A DNA stretch of 39,413 nt from positions 1 through 39,413 of the forward strand of contig JAGHUO010000078.1 of assembly GCA_018064785.1 (NCBI GenBank). The letters run 5' to 3'. The notes below the pieces were generated by a model. It ran no database searches. It worked only from the letters and a program-made list of their open reading frames with translations, and was not told the origin of the DNA. Of this stretch, positions 15,067 to 24,700 are shown in pieces (position 1 is the stretch's first letter; each line of letters opens with the position of its first letter). A program made the position numbers and the translations under genes. This DNA comes from Candidatus Treponema equi. Its GTDB lineage: Bacteria; Spirochaetota; Spirochaetia; Treponematales; Treponemataceae.

Positions 15067-16776
15067 ATGAACGAATGGTTCAAAAAAAGTACAGAAACCA
15101 TTAAAACAAAATGGACAAGATGGTCAGTTCTTCAGAAGGCGATAGCTGCAGGTATTGTAGTTGCCATCATTATCGCTGTCGTAGTTCTGGCAAAGATGTC
15201 CTCACGTCCAACTTCAGTTAAACTTTTCAGTGCTCCGGTAAACGACGAGCAGGAAAGAGACGCAATTCTTACACGTCTCGATGAAGACAGCCGTACACAT
15301 GCATATGTTTCCTCAGACAACTACATCTATGTTGAGAATGAGGCAATCGCAAAGAAATACAGAAGCCAGCTTATTGCAGAAGGTCTTGCTCCTTCCCGTA
15401 TGGATTCTTTTGCTCTCTTTGACGTTACCAGATGGTCACGCACTCAGTTTGATGACCAGGTCAACTGGAAGCGTTCCATGGAGAATCTTGTAAAGCAGCA
15501 TCTTGAATCTTTGGACGGAATCATGAGGGCTGAGGTAGTTCTCGCTCTTCCTGAAGAGTCCCTTTTTTCTTCGAACCAGAATCCTACGACTGCCAGCGTA
15601 ATCCTCTATTCGCGCGGTGGTTCCAACATTCTTGAAGACAAGAAGCAGATAAAGGGTATACAGAATCTTATCGTTCGTGCTGTTGAAGGTCTTAAAGCAG
15701 AGAACATCTCCATCGTTGACGGTGCTACAGGCCAGGAAATCAATGATTTTGAAGGCATGGCAGAAAGCGATCGTCTTTCCAATATTGAAAAAGAAAAGCG
15801 CATCATCCTCAAGCTTGAGACGGAATATGCAAGCCGTGTCCTCAAGGCACTTCAGGTTACCTTTGGTGACAAACGTGTTCAAATTGCCAACATGAAGATT
15901 GACATGAACACTTCAAAGCGCACTACAAATTCCAAGGAATATACCGGTATTACAATCAGACCGGATAACCCAAATACTCCATACGATGACTCAGAGATCG
16001 TAGAAAAGCTTGTTCTTTCTGAGGAGACAGTGGACAAGACCTTTACAGGAACTGGATACAATCCAGAAGGTCCTGCCGGTATCGAAGGACAGAATCCACC
16101 TGTATACAGCGACATGAGCAATGTTGTTGGAAAAACAACAGAAAACGGAGCAAAGAGAAACTATGCCCTCAATGAAAAGGTTGTGTCGGAGGATACTTCT
16201 CCTCAGATCGACCGTGTGACAGTTTCTGTCAACATTGATGGTAAATGGGATCTTGAATACAACGAGAAAAACAGTCCTATCCTTGAATACGGACATCTTC
16301 GCAGAAAGTATACAGCGATTTCACCTGAGGAGCTTGCCAACGCAGCAAGTCTTGTCCAGGGAGCTGTAGGTTATACAAAGGCCCGTGGAGACAATGTAGT
16401 CGTAACCAACATTCCTTTTGACCGTTCAGAAGAACACAATGCGGAAGACCTTGCCTTCATCGCACGTCTCAACCGCAACAGAACTATCATGTTCAGCCTT
16501 GTTGGTGTTGCCGTCATCCTCATTGCCTTCATCGCATTCCGCATCATCAGCCGCGAAATCGAAAAGCGTCGTCGTCTTGCGGAAGAAGCAAGAATCCGCG
16601 AACAGGAAGAAGCACGCCAGAGAGCCCTTATGGAAGCTCAGCAGCAGGGTATGGAAGTCACCATGTCTGTCGAAGAACGCAAGCGTGCGGAACTCCAGGA
16701 AAATGCCATCGCCATGGCAAAGGAACATCCAGAAGATGTTGCTATGCTTATCCGTACATGGCTCATGGAGGAATAA
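15067..16776 (+). CDS. fliF: FliF, flagellar MS-ring protein
   Basis: FliF builds the inner-membrane ring on which rod, switch and export gate assemble. I start it at ATG 15067 because GGAGGGG (15057-15063) sits directly upstream; a longer in-frame TTG start at 14995 has no ribosome site. The 569-residue protein has an N-terminal transmembrane helix (about 22-45), periplasmic ring-building domains, a second transmembrane helix (about 472-494), and a cytoplasmic tail that is highly charged and coiled. The tail ends in PEDVAMLIRTWLMEE, the conserved peptide that binds the FliG N-domain. The next gene starts three bases after the stop; its ribosome site lies in the last FliF codons. Confidence 0.97.
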   Translation: MNEWFKKSTETIKTKWTRWSVLQKAIAAGIVVAIIIAVVVLAKMSSRPTSVKLFSAPVNDEQERDAILTRLDEDSRTHAYVSSDNYIYVENEAIAKKYRSQLIAEGLAPSRMDSFALFDVTRWSRTQFDDQVNWKRSMENLVKQHLESLDGIMRAEVVLALPEESLFSSNQNPTTASVILYSRGGSNILEDKKQIKGIQNLIVRAVEGLKAENISIVDGATGQEINDFEGMAESDRLSNIEKEKRIILKLETEYASRVLKALQVTFGDKRVQIANMKIDMNTSKRTTNSKEYTGITIRPDNPNTPYDDSEIVEKLVLSEETVDKTFTGTGYNPEGPAGIEGQNPPVYSDMSNVVGKTTENGAKRNYALNEKVVSEDTSPQIDRVTVSVNIDGKWDLEYNEKNSPILEYGHLRRKYTAISPEELANAASLVQGAVGYTKARGDNVVVTNIPFDRSEEHNAEDLAFIARLNRNRTIMFSLVGVAVILIAFIAFRIISREIEKRRRLAEEARIREQEEARQRALMEAQQQGMEVTMSVEERKRAELQENAIAMAKEHPEDVAMLIRTWLMEE

Positions 16777-16779
16777 CAG

Positions 16780-17175
16780 ATGCTTCCAGTTCAGAATGGT
16801 TTCGTAAAGCAGGTTAGACTCACGGGAAAAGAGAAGGCCGCTGTTCTCCTTGGGGAACTTGGTTATTCAGGTGATCATCTTCTCAAATATTTCTCTGATG
16901 AGGATTTGAAAAAGATCAGAAAAGGATTCGCCTCATTGGGCGGTCATTATAACGCAAGTCTGGAAAACACTGTCCTTGAAGAAGCATGTGCATATGGAAT
17001 CTCAAGGAATGTTCTTGCTCCGGACACAATCGTTAGAGCACAACGCAACGCAGAGGAAACAGCCGCAAGATATGCAGCCTCTGCAAAGATCAATGGTGCC
17101 GGTGTTCTCCCTGAAAATGGTTTGAATGCAAAAGACCTGGCAAATGTTCTTTCAATGTGGCTCAAGGAGGAGTAG
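16780..17175 (+). CDS. Small FliG-N/FliF-tail hybrid protein between fliF and fliG
   Basis: I know no standard name for this 131-residue protein. Residues 14-75 (LTGKEKAAVLLGELG...YFSDEDLKKIRKGFASL...VLEEA) align without large gaps to the FliG N-domain encoded next door (LTGRQKAAIFLVAVG...HLREDEVETLTFEIARL...VLEEF). The middle is a helix rich in A and R. The last residues, AKDLANVLSMWLKEE, resemble the FliF C-terminus PEDVAMLIRTWLMEE: D, A, W, L, E, E are shared and the hydrophobic positions kept. So it carries both halves of the FliF-FliG contact and lacks the FliG middle and torque domains. It starts three bases after fliF, has a ribosome site (GGAGG in the fliF end), and its own final codons (AAG GAG GAG) form the fliG ribosome site. 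A role as adaptor or assembly factor at the MS-ring/C-ring joint is inferred. Confidence 0.85.
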   Translation: MLPVQNGFVKQVRLTGKEKAAVLLGELGYSGDHLLKYFSDEDLKKIRKGFASLGGHYNASLENTVLEEACAYGISRNVLAPDTIVRAQRNAEETAARYAASAKINGAGVLPENGLNAKDLANVLSMWLKEE

Positions 17176-17178
17176 GTT

Positions 17179-18237
17179 ATGGCAGAAGAAATGGCCGATG
17201 GCAAGAAAGGCAAGAAAAAGGGTGGAGCCAAAGACTATAAGAATCTTACAGGCCGCCAGAAAGCTGCTATATTCCTTGTCGCAGTAGGTAGCGATGTCGC
17301 ATCTGACGTCATGAAACATCTTCGTGAAGACGAAGTTGAAACTCTTACATTTGAAATTGCCCGTCTCGATACAATTGATGCAGACTTCAAGGACCAGGTT
17401 CTTGAAGAGTTCCAGGAACTCATGCAGGCACAGAACTTTATCACAACTGGTGGTATCGACTTTGCACGTGAACTCCTTGAAAAGTCATTGGGATCACAGA
17501 AGGCTATTGATATCATCAACCGTCTTACTTCAAGCCTTCAGGTTCGTCCGTTTGATTTCATCCGTCGTACAGACCCTGCACACTTGTTGAACTTCGTTCA
17601 GCAGGAATATCCACAGACAATTTCTTTGGTTCTTGCCTACCTTGAACCTCAGAAGGCAGCACAGATCCTTCAGAACCTTCCTCCTGAAATCCAGCCGGAA
17701 GTTTCAAAGCGTCTTGCTACAATGGACCGTACATCTCCGGAAGTTCTCCGTGAAGTTGAACGCGTTCTTGAAAAGAAACTTTCAACATTGTCTTCTGAAG
17801 ACTATACAGCAGCCGGTGGTGTCGACAGCATCGTTGAAATCCTTAACCTTGTTGACCGTTCTTCTGAAAAAGCCATCATCGAAACTCTTGAAGAAGACGA
17901 TCCAGAGCTTGCAGAGGAAATCAAGAAGCGCATGTTCGTTTTCGAAGATATTGTTATGCTTGATGACCGTGCTATCCAGAAAGTTCTTCGTGAAGTTGAT
18001 ACACAGGAACTTGCAAAGGCCCTCAAGTCCGTTGATACAGAAGTTCAGGACAAGATCTTCCAGAACATGTCAAAGCGTGCCGCTAGCATGCTTAAGGAAG
18101 ATATGGAATACATGGGACCTGTACGTCTCAAGGACGTTGAAGAAAGCCAGCAGAAGATCGTTTCTGTCATCAGACGTCTTGAGGATAGCGGTGAAATCGT
18201 TATCGCACGTTCTTCTGACGACGAAATGGTTGTATAA
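17179..18237 (+). CDS. fliG: FliG, flagellar motor switch protein
   Basis: FliG is the C-ring protein that contacts the stator and generates torque. The 352-residue product has a lysine-rich extension of about 20 residues, an N-domain (about 24-105) that binds FliF, a middle domain with the EHPQ-like stretch reading QQEYPQTISLVLAYL, and a C-terminal domain with the charged torque helix region (FVFEDIVMLDDRAIQKVLREVD) and the ending VRLKDVEESQQKIVSVIRRLEDSGEIVI. All key parts are present. ATG 17179 lies nine bases after GGAGG in the end of the preceding small gene. Four bases separate the two genes. Spirochaetes often carry a second fliG elsewhere; this one is complete. Confidence 0.97.
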   Translation: MAEEMADGKKGKKKGGAKDYKNLTGRQKAAIFLVAVGSDVASDVMKHLREDEVETLTFEIARLDTIDADFKDQVLEEFQELMQAQNFITTGGIDFARELLEKSLGSQKAIDIINRLTSSLQVRPFDFIRRTDPAHLLNFVQQEYPQTISLVLAYLEPQKAAQILQNLPPEIQPEVSKRLATMDRTSPEVLREVERVLEKKLSTLSSEDYTAAGGVDSIVEILNLVDRSSEKAIIETLEEDDPELAEEIKKRMFVFEDIVMLDDRAIQKVLREVDTQELAKALKSVDTEVQDKIFQNMSKRAASMLKEDMEYMGPVRLKDVEESQQKIVSVIRRLEDSGEIVIARSSDDEMVV

Positions 18238-18275
18238 GGAAGAGACATCAAAAAGCTGTTTTAAGGAAATAAAGT

Positions 18276-19208
18276 ATGGCACAGAGTGTATTCAGATCCA
18301 GCGAAGTTACCACAAAGGAAGACAAGGTAGTTCTCCAGTTCACAAAGAATTTCGAGCCTCCTAAGGAAGAGGTTGTGGAAGTTGTTCCTGAATATACAGG
18401 TCCTACTGCCGATGATCTGCGCCGTGAGGCTGAGGCATTCAAGGAATCATGGGAGCATGAAAAGCAGAAGATGCTTGAGAAGGCACAGGCCGACGCTGAC
18501 CAGATCCTGAAGAATGCCGAAAATGCCGCATTCAATCAGGTAAAGCACCAGGCTGATCAGGCTGCTGTCGTAAAGGCACAGGCTCAGAAAGAAGCTGAAG
18601 ACATCATCAACAATGCCAAGATGGAAGCCCAGGCAATCATCGAAAAGGCAAGAACTGAAGAAAAGGAAATTTTCAACAAGGCAGAAAGTGACGGTTTCCG
18701 TGCAGGCCACGAAGAAGGCTACAAGGAAGGAAACCAGGAAGCTGAACGTCTTGTAGAACGCATCCATAAAATGATTGAAGCTGTCCAGGCAAAGAGACAG
18801 GAAATCCTTGATGGAACAGAGCAGCAGATTGTAAGTCTTGTCATTCTCATGGCACACAAGGTCGTAAAGATCATGTCTGAGAACCAGAAGAGCGTAATCA
18901 TGTCCAATGTTGTCCAGGCACTCAAAAAGGTAAAGGGCAGCGGCGAAGTCACATTGCGTGTAAACATGTCTGATGTAAAGCTTACGACAGAACATATCAG
19001 CGAATTCATCCATCAGGTAGAAAACATCAAGAATATCTTTGTTGTAGAAGACAGTTCTGTAGACAAGGGTGGATGTATCGTTGAAACAGACTTTGGTGCA
19101 ATTGATGCACGCATTTCAAGCCAGCTTTCTGAACTTGAAACACAGATCCTTAGCATCAGTCCAATCAAAACTGTAGGTAAATCAGAAGTAATAAATCCAG
19201 ATCTGTAA
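18276..19208 (+). CDS. fliH: FliH, flagellar export ATPase regulator
   Basis: FliH dimers hold the FliI ATPase and link it to the C ring. The 310-residue product has a short variable N-terminus that ends in an EEVVEVVPEYTG segment, then a long Ala/Glu/Lys/Gln coiled coil (about 45-150, with repeated A-D-Q and A-E-K units), and a globular C-terminal domain similar to the E subunit of rotary ATPases. AGHEEGYKEGNQEAERL at about 145-165 marks the usual G-repeat region. Start ATG 18276 follows AAGGA eight bases upstream. It is longer than the E. coli protein (about 235 residues) because of the coiled coil. Position between fliG and fliI supports the call. Confidence 0.9.
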   Translation: MAQSVFRSSEVTTKEDKVVLQFTKNFEPPKEEVVEVVPEYTGPTADDLRREAEAFKESWEHEKQKMLEKAQADADQILKNAENAAFNQVKHQADQAAVVKAQAQKEAEDIINNAKMEAQAIIEKARTEEKEIFNKAESDGFRAGHEEGYKEGNQEAERLVERIHKMIEAVQAKRQEILDGTEQQIVSLVILMAHKVVKIMSENQKSVIMSNVVQALKKVKGSGEVTLRVNMSDVKLTTEHISEFIHQVENIKNIFVVEDSSVDKGGCIVETDFGAIDARISSQLSELETQILSISPIKTVGKSEVINPDL

Positions 19209-19234
19209 GCAATTCATAATTTGGGTGGGAAATT

Positions 19235-20584
19235 ATGGAAAACTTTTTTGATAAATACATTAATACTGTAAATCGCATTGAGCCTATCAAGTATACAGGC
19301 ACTGTCACTGGTGTCAGTGGACTTATGATTGAATCAAATGGTCCTCGTTCTGTAATAGGCGAAATCTGTTCAATACAAATTCCAAGCCAGAATACTTCGA
19401 TCCTAGCTGAGGTCGTTGGCTTTGAAGGCAAAACTGTAAGACTTACTCCATACGGGGAGACAAAGGGAATTGAATGTGGCTGCGTTGTCGTAGCTTCTGG
19501 TCATGTCCTTGAAGTTCCTGTTGGAGAACATCTGCTTGGCCGTGTCATCGACGCTACAGGCAAAGCTCTTGATGGAAAGGGTGACATAGTTGCCCAGGAA
19601 TATTATCCTGCTACCTCGACTCCTCCAAATCCAATGTCCAGAATGACGATCAAAAAAAGGATTGTAACTGGAGTTCGTGCAATAGACGGAATCCTTACAG
19701 CCGGCAAAGGACAGCGTATCGGTATATTTGCCGGATCTGGTGTAGGTAAATCTACGTTGCTTTCAACAATCGCACGCAATACAAGCGCCGACATAAATGT
19801 AATCGCCCTCATCGGTGAACGTGGCCGTGAAGTCCGTGAATTCATAGACAATGATCTTGGTGAGGAAGGACTCAAACGTTCCGTCGTTATCGTTGCAACT
19901 TCTGACAGTCCTTCAATCTGTCGTCTACGTGCCGCTTATGTCGCCACAGCCATCGCTGAATATTTCCGTGACCAGTCAAAGGATGTAATGCTTCTTTTTG
20001 ACAGCGTGACCCGTTTTGCCCATGCACAGCGTGAAATCGGACTTGCAAATGGAGAACCTCCTGCACAGCGCGGATATCCTCCTAGCGTTTTCGACATGCT
20101 TCCTAAGCTTCTTGAACGCACTGGTACCAACGACAAGGGAACCATCACTGCCTTCTATACAGTTCTCGTTGATGGCGGTGACATGGATGAACCTATTGCC
20201 GACAAAGTCCGCGGAACCTTGGATGGTCATATTGTCCTTAGCCGTGATCTTGCCATGAAACAGCATTATCCTGCAATCGACATGCTTACAAGCATAAGCC
20301 GTCTTGCCGACCGTGTTTCCGGTGAATGTACAAGAAAGGCTGTCCAGCGTGTAAGAAGATGGATCGCCACTTATGCGGAACAGGAAGATTACATCACTGC
20401 CGGTGTTTACCAGAAGGGCAACAATCTTGAAACAGACGAAGCCATTGAGCATCATCAGGCCGTTGAGGAATTCCTTTGCCAGGAAAAGAAAGTTCATCTG
20501 ACCATGGAAGACACACTCAGAAAGCTTTCAGAAGTAAGTGGAATCGAAATCCCTGAAGAGGAATTTGCGGAGATTCCTTCCTGA
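19235..20584 (+). CDS. fliI: FliI, flagellar type III export ATPase
   Basis: FliI is the hexameric ATPase at the export gate, related to the F1 beta subunit. The 449-residue protein has Walker A GSGVGKST (about 167-174), IGERGREVREF, Walker B VMLLFDSVTRFAHAQRE and the conserved GEPPAQRGYPPSVF. Length is standard. Start ATG 19235 follows GGGTGGGA; upstream 26 bases separate it from fliH. Nothing unusual is seen. The sequence ATTCATAATT in the spacer also occurs in two other spacers of this operon. Confidence 0.97.
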   Translation: MENFFDKYINTVNRIEPIKYTGTVTGVSGLMIESNGPRSVIGEICSIQIPSQNTSILAEVVGFEGKTVRLTPYGETKGIECGCVVVASGHVLEVPVGEHLLGRVIDATGKALDGKGDIVAQEYYPATSTPPNPMSRMTIKKRIVTGVRAIDGILTAGKGQRIGIFAGSGVGKSTLLSTIARNTSADINVIALIGERGREVREFIDNDLGEEGLKRSVVIVATSDSPSICRLRAAYVATAIAEYFRDQSKDVMLLFDSVTRFAHAQREIGLANGEPPAQRGYPPSVFDMLPKLLERTGTNDKGTITAFYTVLVDGGDMDEPIADKVRGTLDGHIVLSRDLAMKQHYPAIDMLTSISRLADRVSGECTRKAVQRVRRWIATYAEQEDYITAGVYQKGNNLETDEAIEHHQAVEEFLCQEKKVHLTMEDTLRKLSEVSGIEIPEEEFAEIPS

Positions 20585-20603
20585 TCCATCAGCTTCCTAA
20601 AAT

Positions 20604-21044
20604 ATGAAGAAATTTGAATTCAAAATGCAGAAGATCCTCGACTTAAGGCAGTACGAGCAGAAACAGGCGGAAGCCGAACTGGGAAAGGCCAATGCCGAGG
20701 TTGCAAGAATTCAGGCAAAGCTTGATGACATCGCACATAAGAAAGCCCACACTGTCACCACATACAATACAGAAACTGATTTTACCATCGTAAACCAGAT
20801 ACAGCAGTTTTTTAAGGTTCTCGATATAAAGAAAGAAGAATATCTGCAGGAACTTGTGTCGGCTCAGATGGTTGCCGACCAGAAGAGGGCAGTGGTTCTT
20901 GAATGCATGAAAAAGACAAAAGCCCTTGAAAAGCTTCGCGAGAAACATCTTGCAAAATGGAAGATCGAAGAAGCAAGAAAGGAAGAAGTTGTTGTTGATG
21001 ATATGGTCAATGGCAGGTTCTATTCCGCATCTTCCGGAAGCTGA
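20604..21044 (+). CDS. fliJ: FliJ, flagellar export chaperone/stalk protein
   Basis: FliJ is a small coiled-coil protein that works as the central stalk of the FliHI ATPase. The 146-residue product starts MKKFEFKMQKILDLRQYEQKQAE, the family pattern, and is one long alpha-helical hairpin rich in A, E, K and Q. There is no obvious Shine-Dalgarno before ATG 20604, 19 bases after the fliI stop. Its last 25 bases overlap the end of the convergent minus-strand gene. The identification rests on position and helix pattern because FliJ sequences are poorly conserved. No further flagellar gene follows, whereas Borrelia continues with flbB. Confidence 0.88.
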   Translation: MKKFEFKMQKILDLRQYEQKQAEAELGKANAEVARIQAKLDDIAHKKAHTVTTYNTETDFTIVNQIQQFFKVLDIKKEEYLQELVSAQMVADQKRAVVLECMKKTKALEKLREKHLAKWKIEEARKEEVVVDDMVNGRFYSASSGS

Positions 21045-21706
21045 ATCGTTTTCCATCCTTCCGTTTTGTTCATTTTTTCCAGATCTTCTATGACCTTGTT
21101 AAGCCGTGCAAGTTCACGGTCCAAAGTTTTCCTGTAGTTCAGTTTTCCGTTGTTGATGCGTTCCCGTTCATCTTCCCAGTTCTGAAGGCTTGAGATGTTC
21201 AGGAATTTGAATTTTCCTTCGTTTGCTTTTTCAGCCCAAAGGGAAGCTTCCTGCCAGTATGCGTAGCATGTCTCATATACTGCCTTTGCTTTCTGCAGGT
21301 TGCGAAGGTATTCGTCCTTCCATGGTGCGTCATAGAAATATGCCACATTCTTGTCATAGACCCGGCCAAGACGAAGATGCTGTTCAATCAGCTTTAGGTT
21401 GAGGTGCATCTGGAACAGACAGCGGTATTTTTCCCACTGTTCCTCGTTTTCTATTTTGGCATAGGCATAGAGTGGATTGCTGAAATCTGACTTTACGGCC
21501 TGCTCAAGCCACCATATGTTTTCAAGGACATCGTCGGGCTGCTGCTGGTGGTGCACGTGATAAAGCCTAAAAAAATCTTCCTTGTATTTGCACATGAATG
21601 CATCTGCCTTTGATGTTCCAAAAACAGCAAACACCGCGCACAATGAGAATACTTTAACTGCCATCAAAAAAGACTTTTTCACGCTCTTATTATCGGTATA
21701 TGCCAT
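21020..21706 (-). CDS. Exported helical protein of unknown function, convergent with fliJ
   Basis: I do not recognise this 228-residue protein. A hydrophobic stretch at residues 15-32 followed by TSKADA and FMCKY looks like a signal peptide with cleavage near residue 36; a start at the internal Met15 would give a more standard signal. The mature part is rich in W, Y, E and K (for example ENIWWLEQAVKSDFSNPLYAYAKIENEEQWEKYRC) and ends in a coiled-coil-like segment with many charged residues. Its 3' end overlaps fliJ by 25 bases on the opposite strand. The gene starts 84 bases from the divergent tamB gene. Location beside the flagellar operon and export to the periplasm make a flagellum or envelope role possible. 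Confidence 0.8.
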   Translation of the reverse strand: MAYTDNKSVKKSFLMAVKVFSLCAVFAVFGTSKADAFMCKYKEDFFRLYHVHHQQQPDDVLENIWWLEQAVKSDFSNPLYAYAKIENEEQWEKYRCLFQMHLNLKLIEQHLRLGRVYDKNVAYFYDAPWKDEYLRNLQKAKAVYETCYAYWQEASLWAEKANEGKFKFLNISSLQNWEDERERINNGKLNYRKTLDRELARLNKVIEDLEKMNKTEGWKTIQLPEDAE

Positions 21707-21741
21707 TGCATTTCTTAAAAAAAATCTTGGAATTCGTCTTC

Positions 21742-21770
21742 TTCATTAAATTCAGAATTTCTGATAAAAT
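21742..21770 (+). promoter_or_regulatory. Candidate extended -10 promoter for tamB-bamA-skp-mutS
   Basis: TAAAAT (21765-21770) with TG-A directly before it is an extended -10; TTCATT (21742-21747), 17 bases upstream, is a poor -35. It lies in the 84-base gap before the tamB-like gene, where a promoter is needed because the gene behind is on the other strand. Confidence 0.4.
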
Positions 21771-21790
21771 TAATCGGATATATATACGCT

Positions 21791-24700
21791 ATGAAGTCCA
21801 GGGTATTGAAAACCGTTTTTGGTATTTTGATTTTTCTCACTATAATTGCATGCTTTGTCGTGGTCATGCGGCCTGTCTACATGAAGGTTGACCAGACTGT
21901 GCGCCAGGCGGAAGCAAAGGCCGTCGCAATGTTTGAGAAAAGAACCGGACTTTCAGTTTCCTATAAATCCCTGTCTCCTTCCATATTAAGTGGACTCATA
22001 ATGAAAGGTATTGTCCTCAGGGATGCTCAAACGGGTGAGGAAATCCTAAACGTAAGAAAGACTTCCCTGTACTACAGGCTTTCCAGCATTCTCGAAGGAG
22101 ATATTGAACATGCCTTCACAAAACTTTCCATCCGCGATGTAAACATAAACTTCAGTGATGAAAAAATAGAGCAGATCTTTCCATCTACAGGTGAAGAAGA
22201 TCCGGCTAAAGCTGTTGAGACAAGTGCCACCACAATTGCTTCCATTGAAGATATGGTCCGGACCATTGCCTTCTCGTTGCCTTTTGATGTCCAGGTAAAA
22301 AATGTAAGGTTCTCTTATACGTCAGGAAAGGAACTCTATTCCCTTGCCCTTAGGGAACTTCTGGTACGCAAGGATTCTTCTGCCAGTTCCGTATATGTCA
22401 GACTCAACGGAAATACAAGCTGCAACATGGACTTCCTTGACTATAAGCCGGCAGGTTTCATCTATAGAATTGAAGGCAATCTGATGCATACGGTTTCCGG
22501 CAGTTCCTTCAGAATGAGGCTTGACGACAACAGGCGATGTGACTATTCCGTAAAGCATCTTGAATTCCTTCTGAACTACAGGGAGCATAATTTCATTGTC
22601 CGTTCCACAAGGCAGTTCTTCCCTATGAACATGAGGGTCCTCTTTAGCCTTGACAGCATGTCCATGGACAGTGCCCTTCGTACGGAAAAACTTGATCCAC
22701 TTGCGATGTTCAGGGTTCCGTCTTATGACGATTGGATCGATTTCTTTAAAGGCTCACTTATTACTACGGAATCTTATTTTACCTTGGATTTCAACAGCTT
22801 AAGGTACAGCTGGTCTTCTGATACAGAAGTAAACATGCCAAAGAATACCCACTTCACAAAGCAGGGGCAGAATGTCTATGCAAAGTGTACAGGCAACAAC
22901 ACTGACATAAAAATCTCGAATCTTTCTGCCGACGGCGGAATTTTCAAGGGCGTGTTCAAGGGGGAATTCAACATTCCTAAAATGCAGCCAAAGGGAAAAC
23001 TTGACCTTGACTACTATGCATACTTCAACGGAAACAAACTTTCTGCAACCATGTATTTCAAACCTCGAAGCGGTGAAGGTTTTGATTTCTACATGCCGGA
23101 AGTCACATTCGGCAAATGGTGCAAGTATTCAAATTTCAGAGGATATTCATCTCTTGGTGATACCATAGTTCTTGTCATTGATGCCGATGACTACAGCCAC
23201 AGTGAATATGGTGTGCCAGGCCATGTTTCCGCCAACGGAACACTTCAGCTTGGAGACAACATGTACCTTCAGGCTTCCGCCAACGTGGACAACTTCTTCC
23301 TTGATACGGGATTCAGGACGGCCGCCTTCTTTACGGATACTGAAGGTGATCCTGACGAGACATACATGGGACCTCTTGTGCCTTATGCAGAGCCATACAT
23401 CACCCAGGTTGAAGTTTATTTTGCAACCGACTTTGATGACTTTACATACAATTCTCCTGTAATAATCTGCGCTAACACAAAGCAGGACAAGGAAATCATG
23501 TTCGTTTCTTTGGATGGTTCCGGTACATCGATCCAGTTCAGCCGCCTTGATGTCATGTACGGAAACAATTCACTTCTAGCTTCTGGAAGCCTGGACATCG
23601 ATACTGACATCGGGCAGATGAATTTCTATACGGACTTCAACTTGAATTCATTCCCGTATGCAATGAACGGAATCTATACATTCGGTGAATGGCTGAACCT
23701 TAGCGGTAATTACGGAATGGAAGCTTCTGTGAATTTTGGACGTACAACCGATGGTTCCATCAGGTTCAACAGCATGCCTCTTTCATACGGAACATACGCG
23801 GCTTCCGTTTCTCTTGATACCAATTTCAGTGTTGACAGCAACGGACAGTGGGATGCCTTCATAGATAAATTTGAGATAAGCGAATTGTCCGACAACTTCA
23901 GGTCAAAGCCAAAGGTCGTTTTTGCCGGCGAGTTAAATGACAAAGGACTTCTGGCATCTAGCATCCTTTATTCAGACAACCTGTCGTCTCTTGAAGGTTC
24001 CGGTTATGTCCTCTGGAACAATGCCTATGATACCGGATTCTTTGACAATGCTATCGTAAGCATGAACCTTTCAAGTCCTGTCTCTTCGGAGAGCATTGAA
24101 TTCAGCGGAGAGGCAAAGAATCTGTCTCAGGGTGAATTCTCCTTTGACAATTATGAGAAGGATCTGTATTTCAATGTGACCTCAAGGATAACATCATTCC
24201 CTATAAGCAGGTTCCTTCTGGGGCAGGGTACAGGAAACACAGTTTCAGTGGACATAAATGCAAGCGGAACCTTTGAGAATCCTCTTTATTCCGTCAATGT
24301 CAGGGATGCTTCTGTGCTTCTTGGCGGTTCCAACCTTACAGCAAAACTTAACGCGACTTATATAGACAACATCTTTGATATTTCCAATGCGGATATTGCC
24401 TGGAATGACTTCAAGATCGATGAAGTCCATTCACGCCTGGATATGAGTTCTTTTGATGGAGATGCTGTTCTTCATGTTAAGATGAACGGAGTGGACAGAC
24501 AGCTGGATGCCGGTCTTGATTTTGTGATGACAAATCTCGGTGATCCGACTGTAAAGGGGCTTCCGGAAGCATTCTCGATAGAAGCGGACTGCAGTTCCTT
24601 GGACAGCAACTTCATAGAGAATTTCACTCCTTTCCATGTTTCCCTCATCCGCTCACCAGGTCGTCTTGATATCGTCACCGATGAAAATATAGGTGCCTAT

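Noticed and set aside
16780-17175. The small FliG-like gene as a decayed fliG copy
   Set aside because: It has its own ribosome site, a complete frame, an ending not found in FliG, and no remains of FliG middle or C-terminal domains follow before the true fliG, so decay is unlikely.
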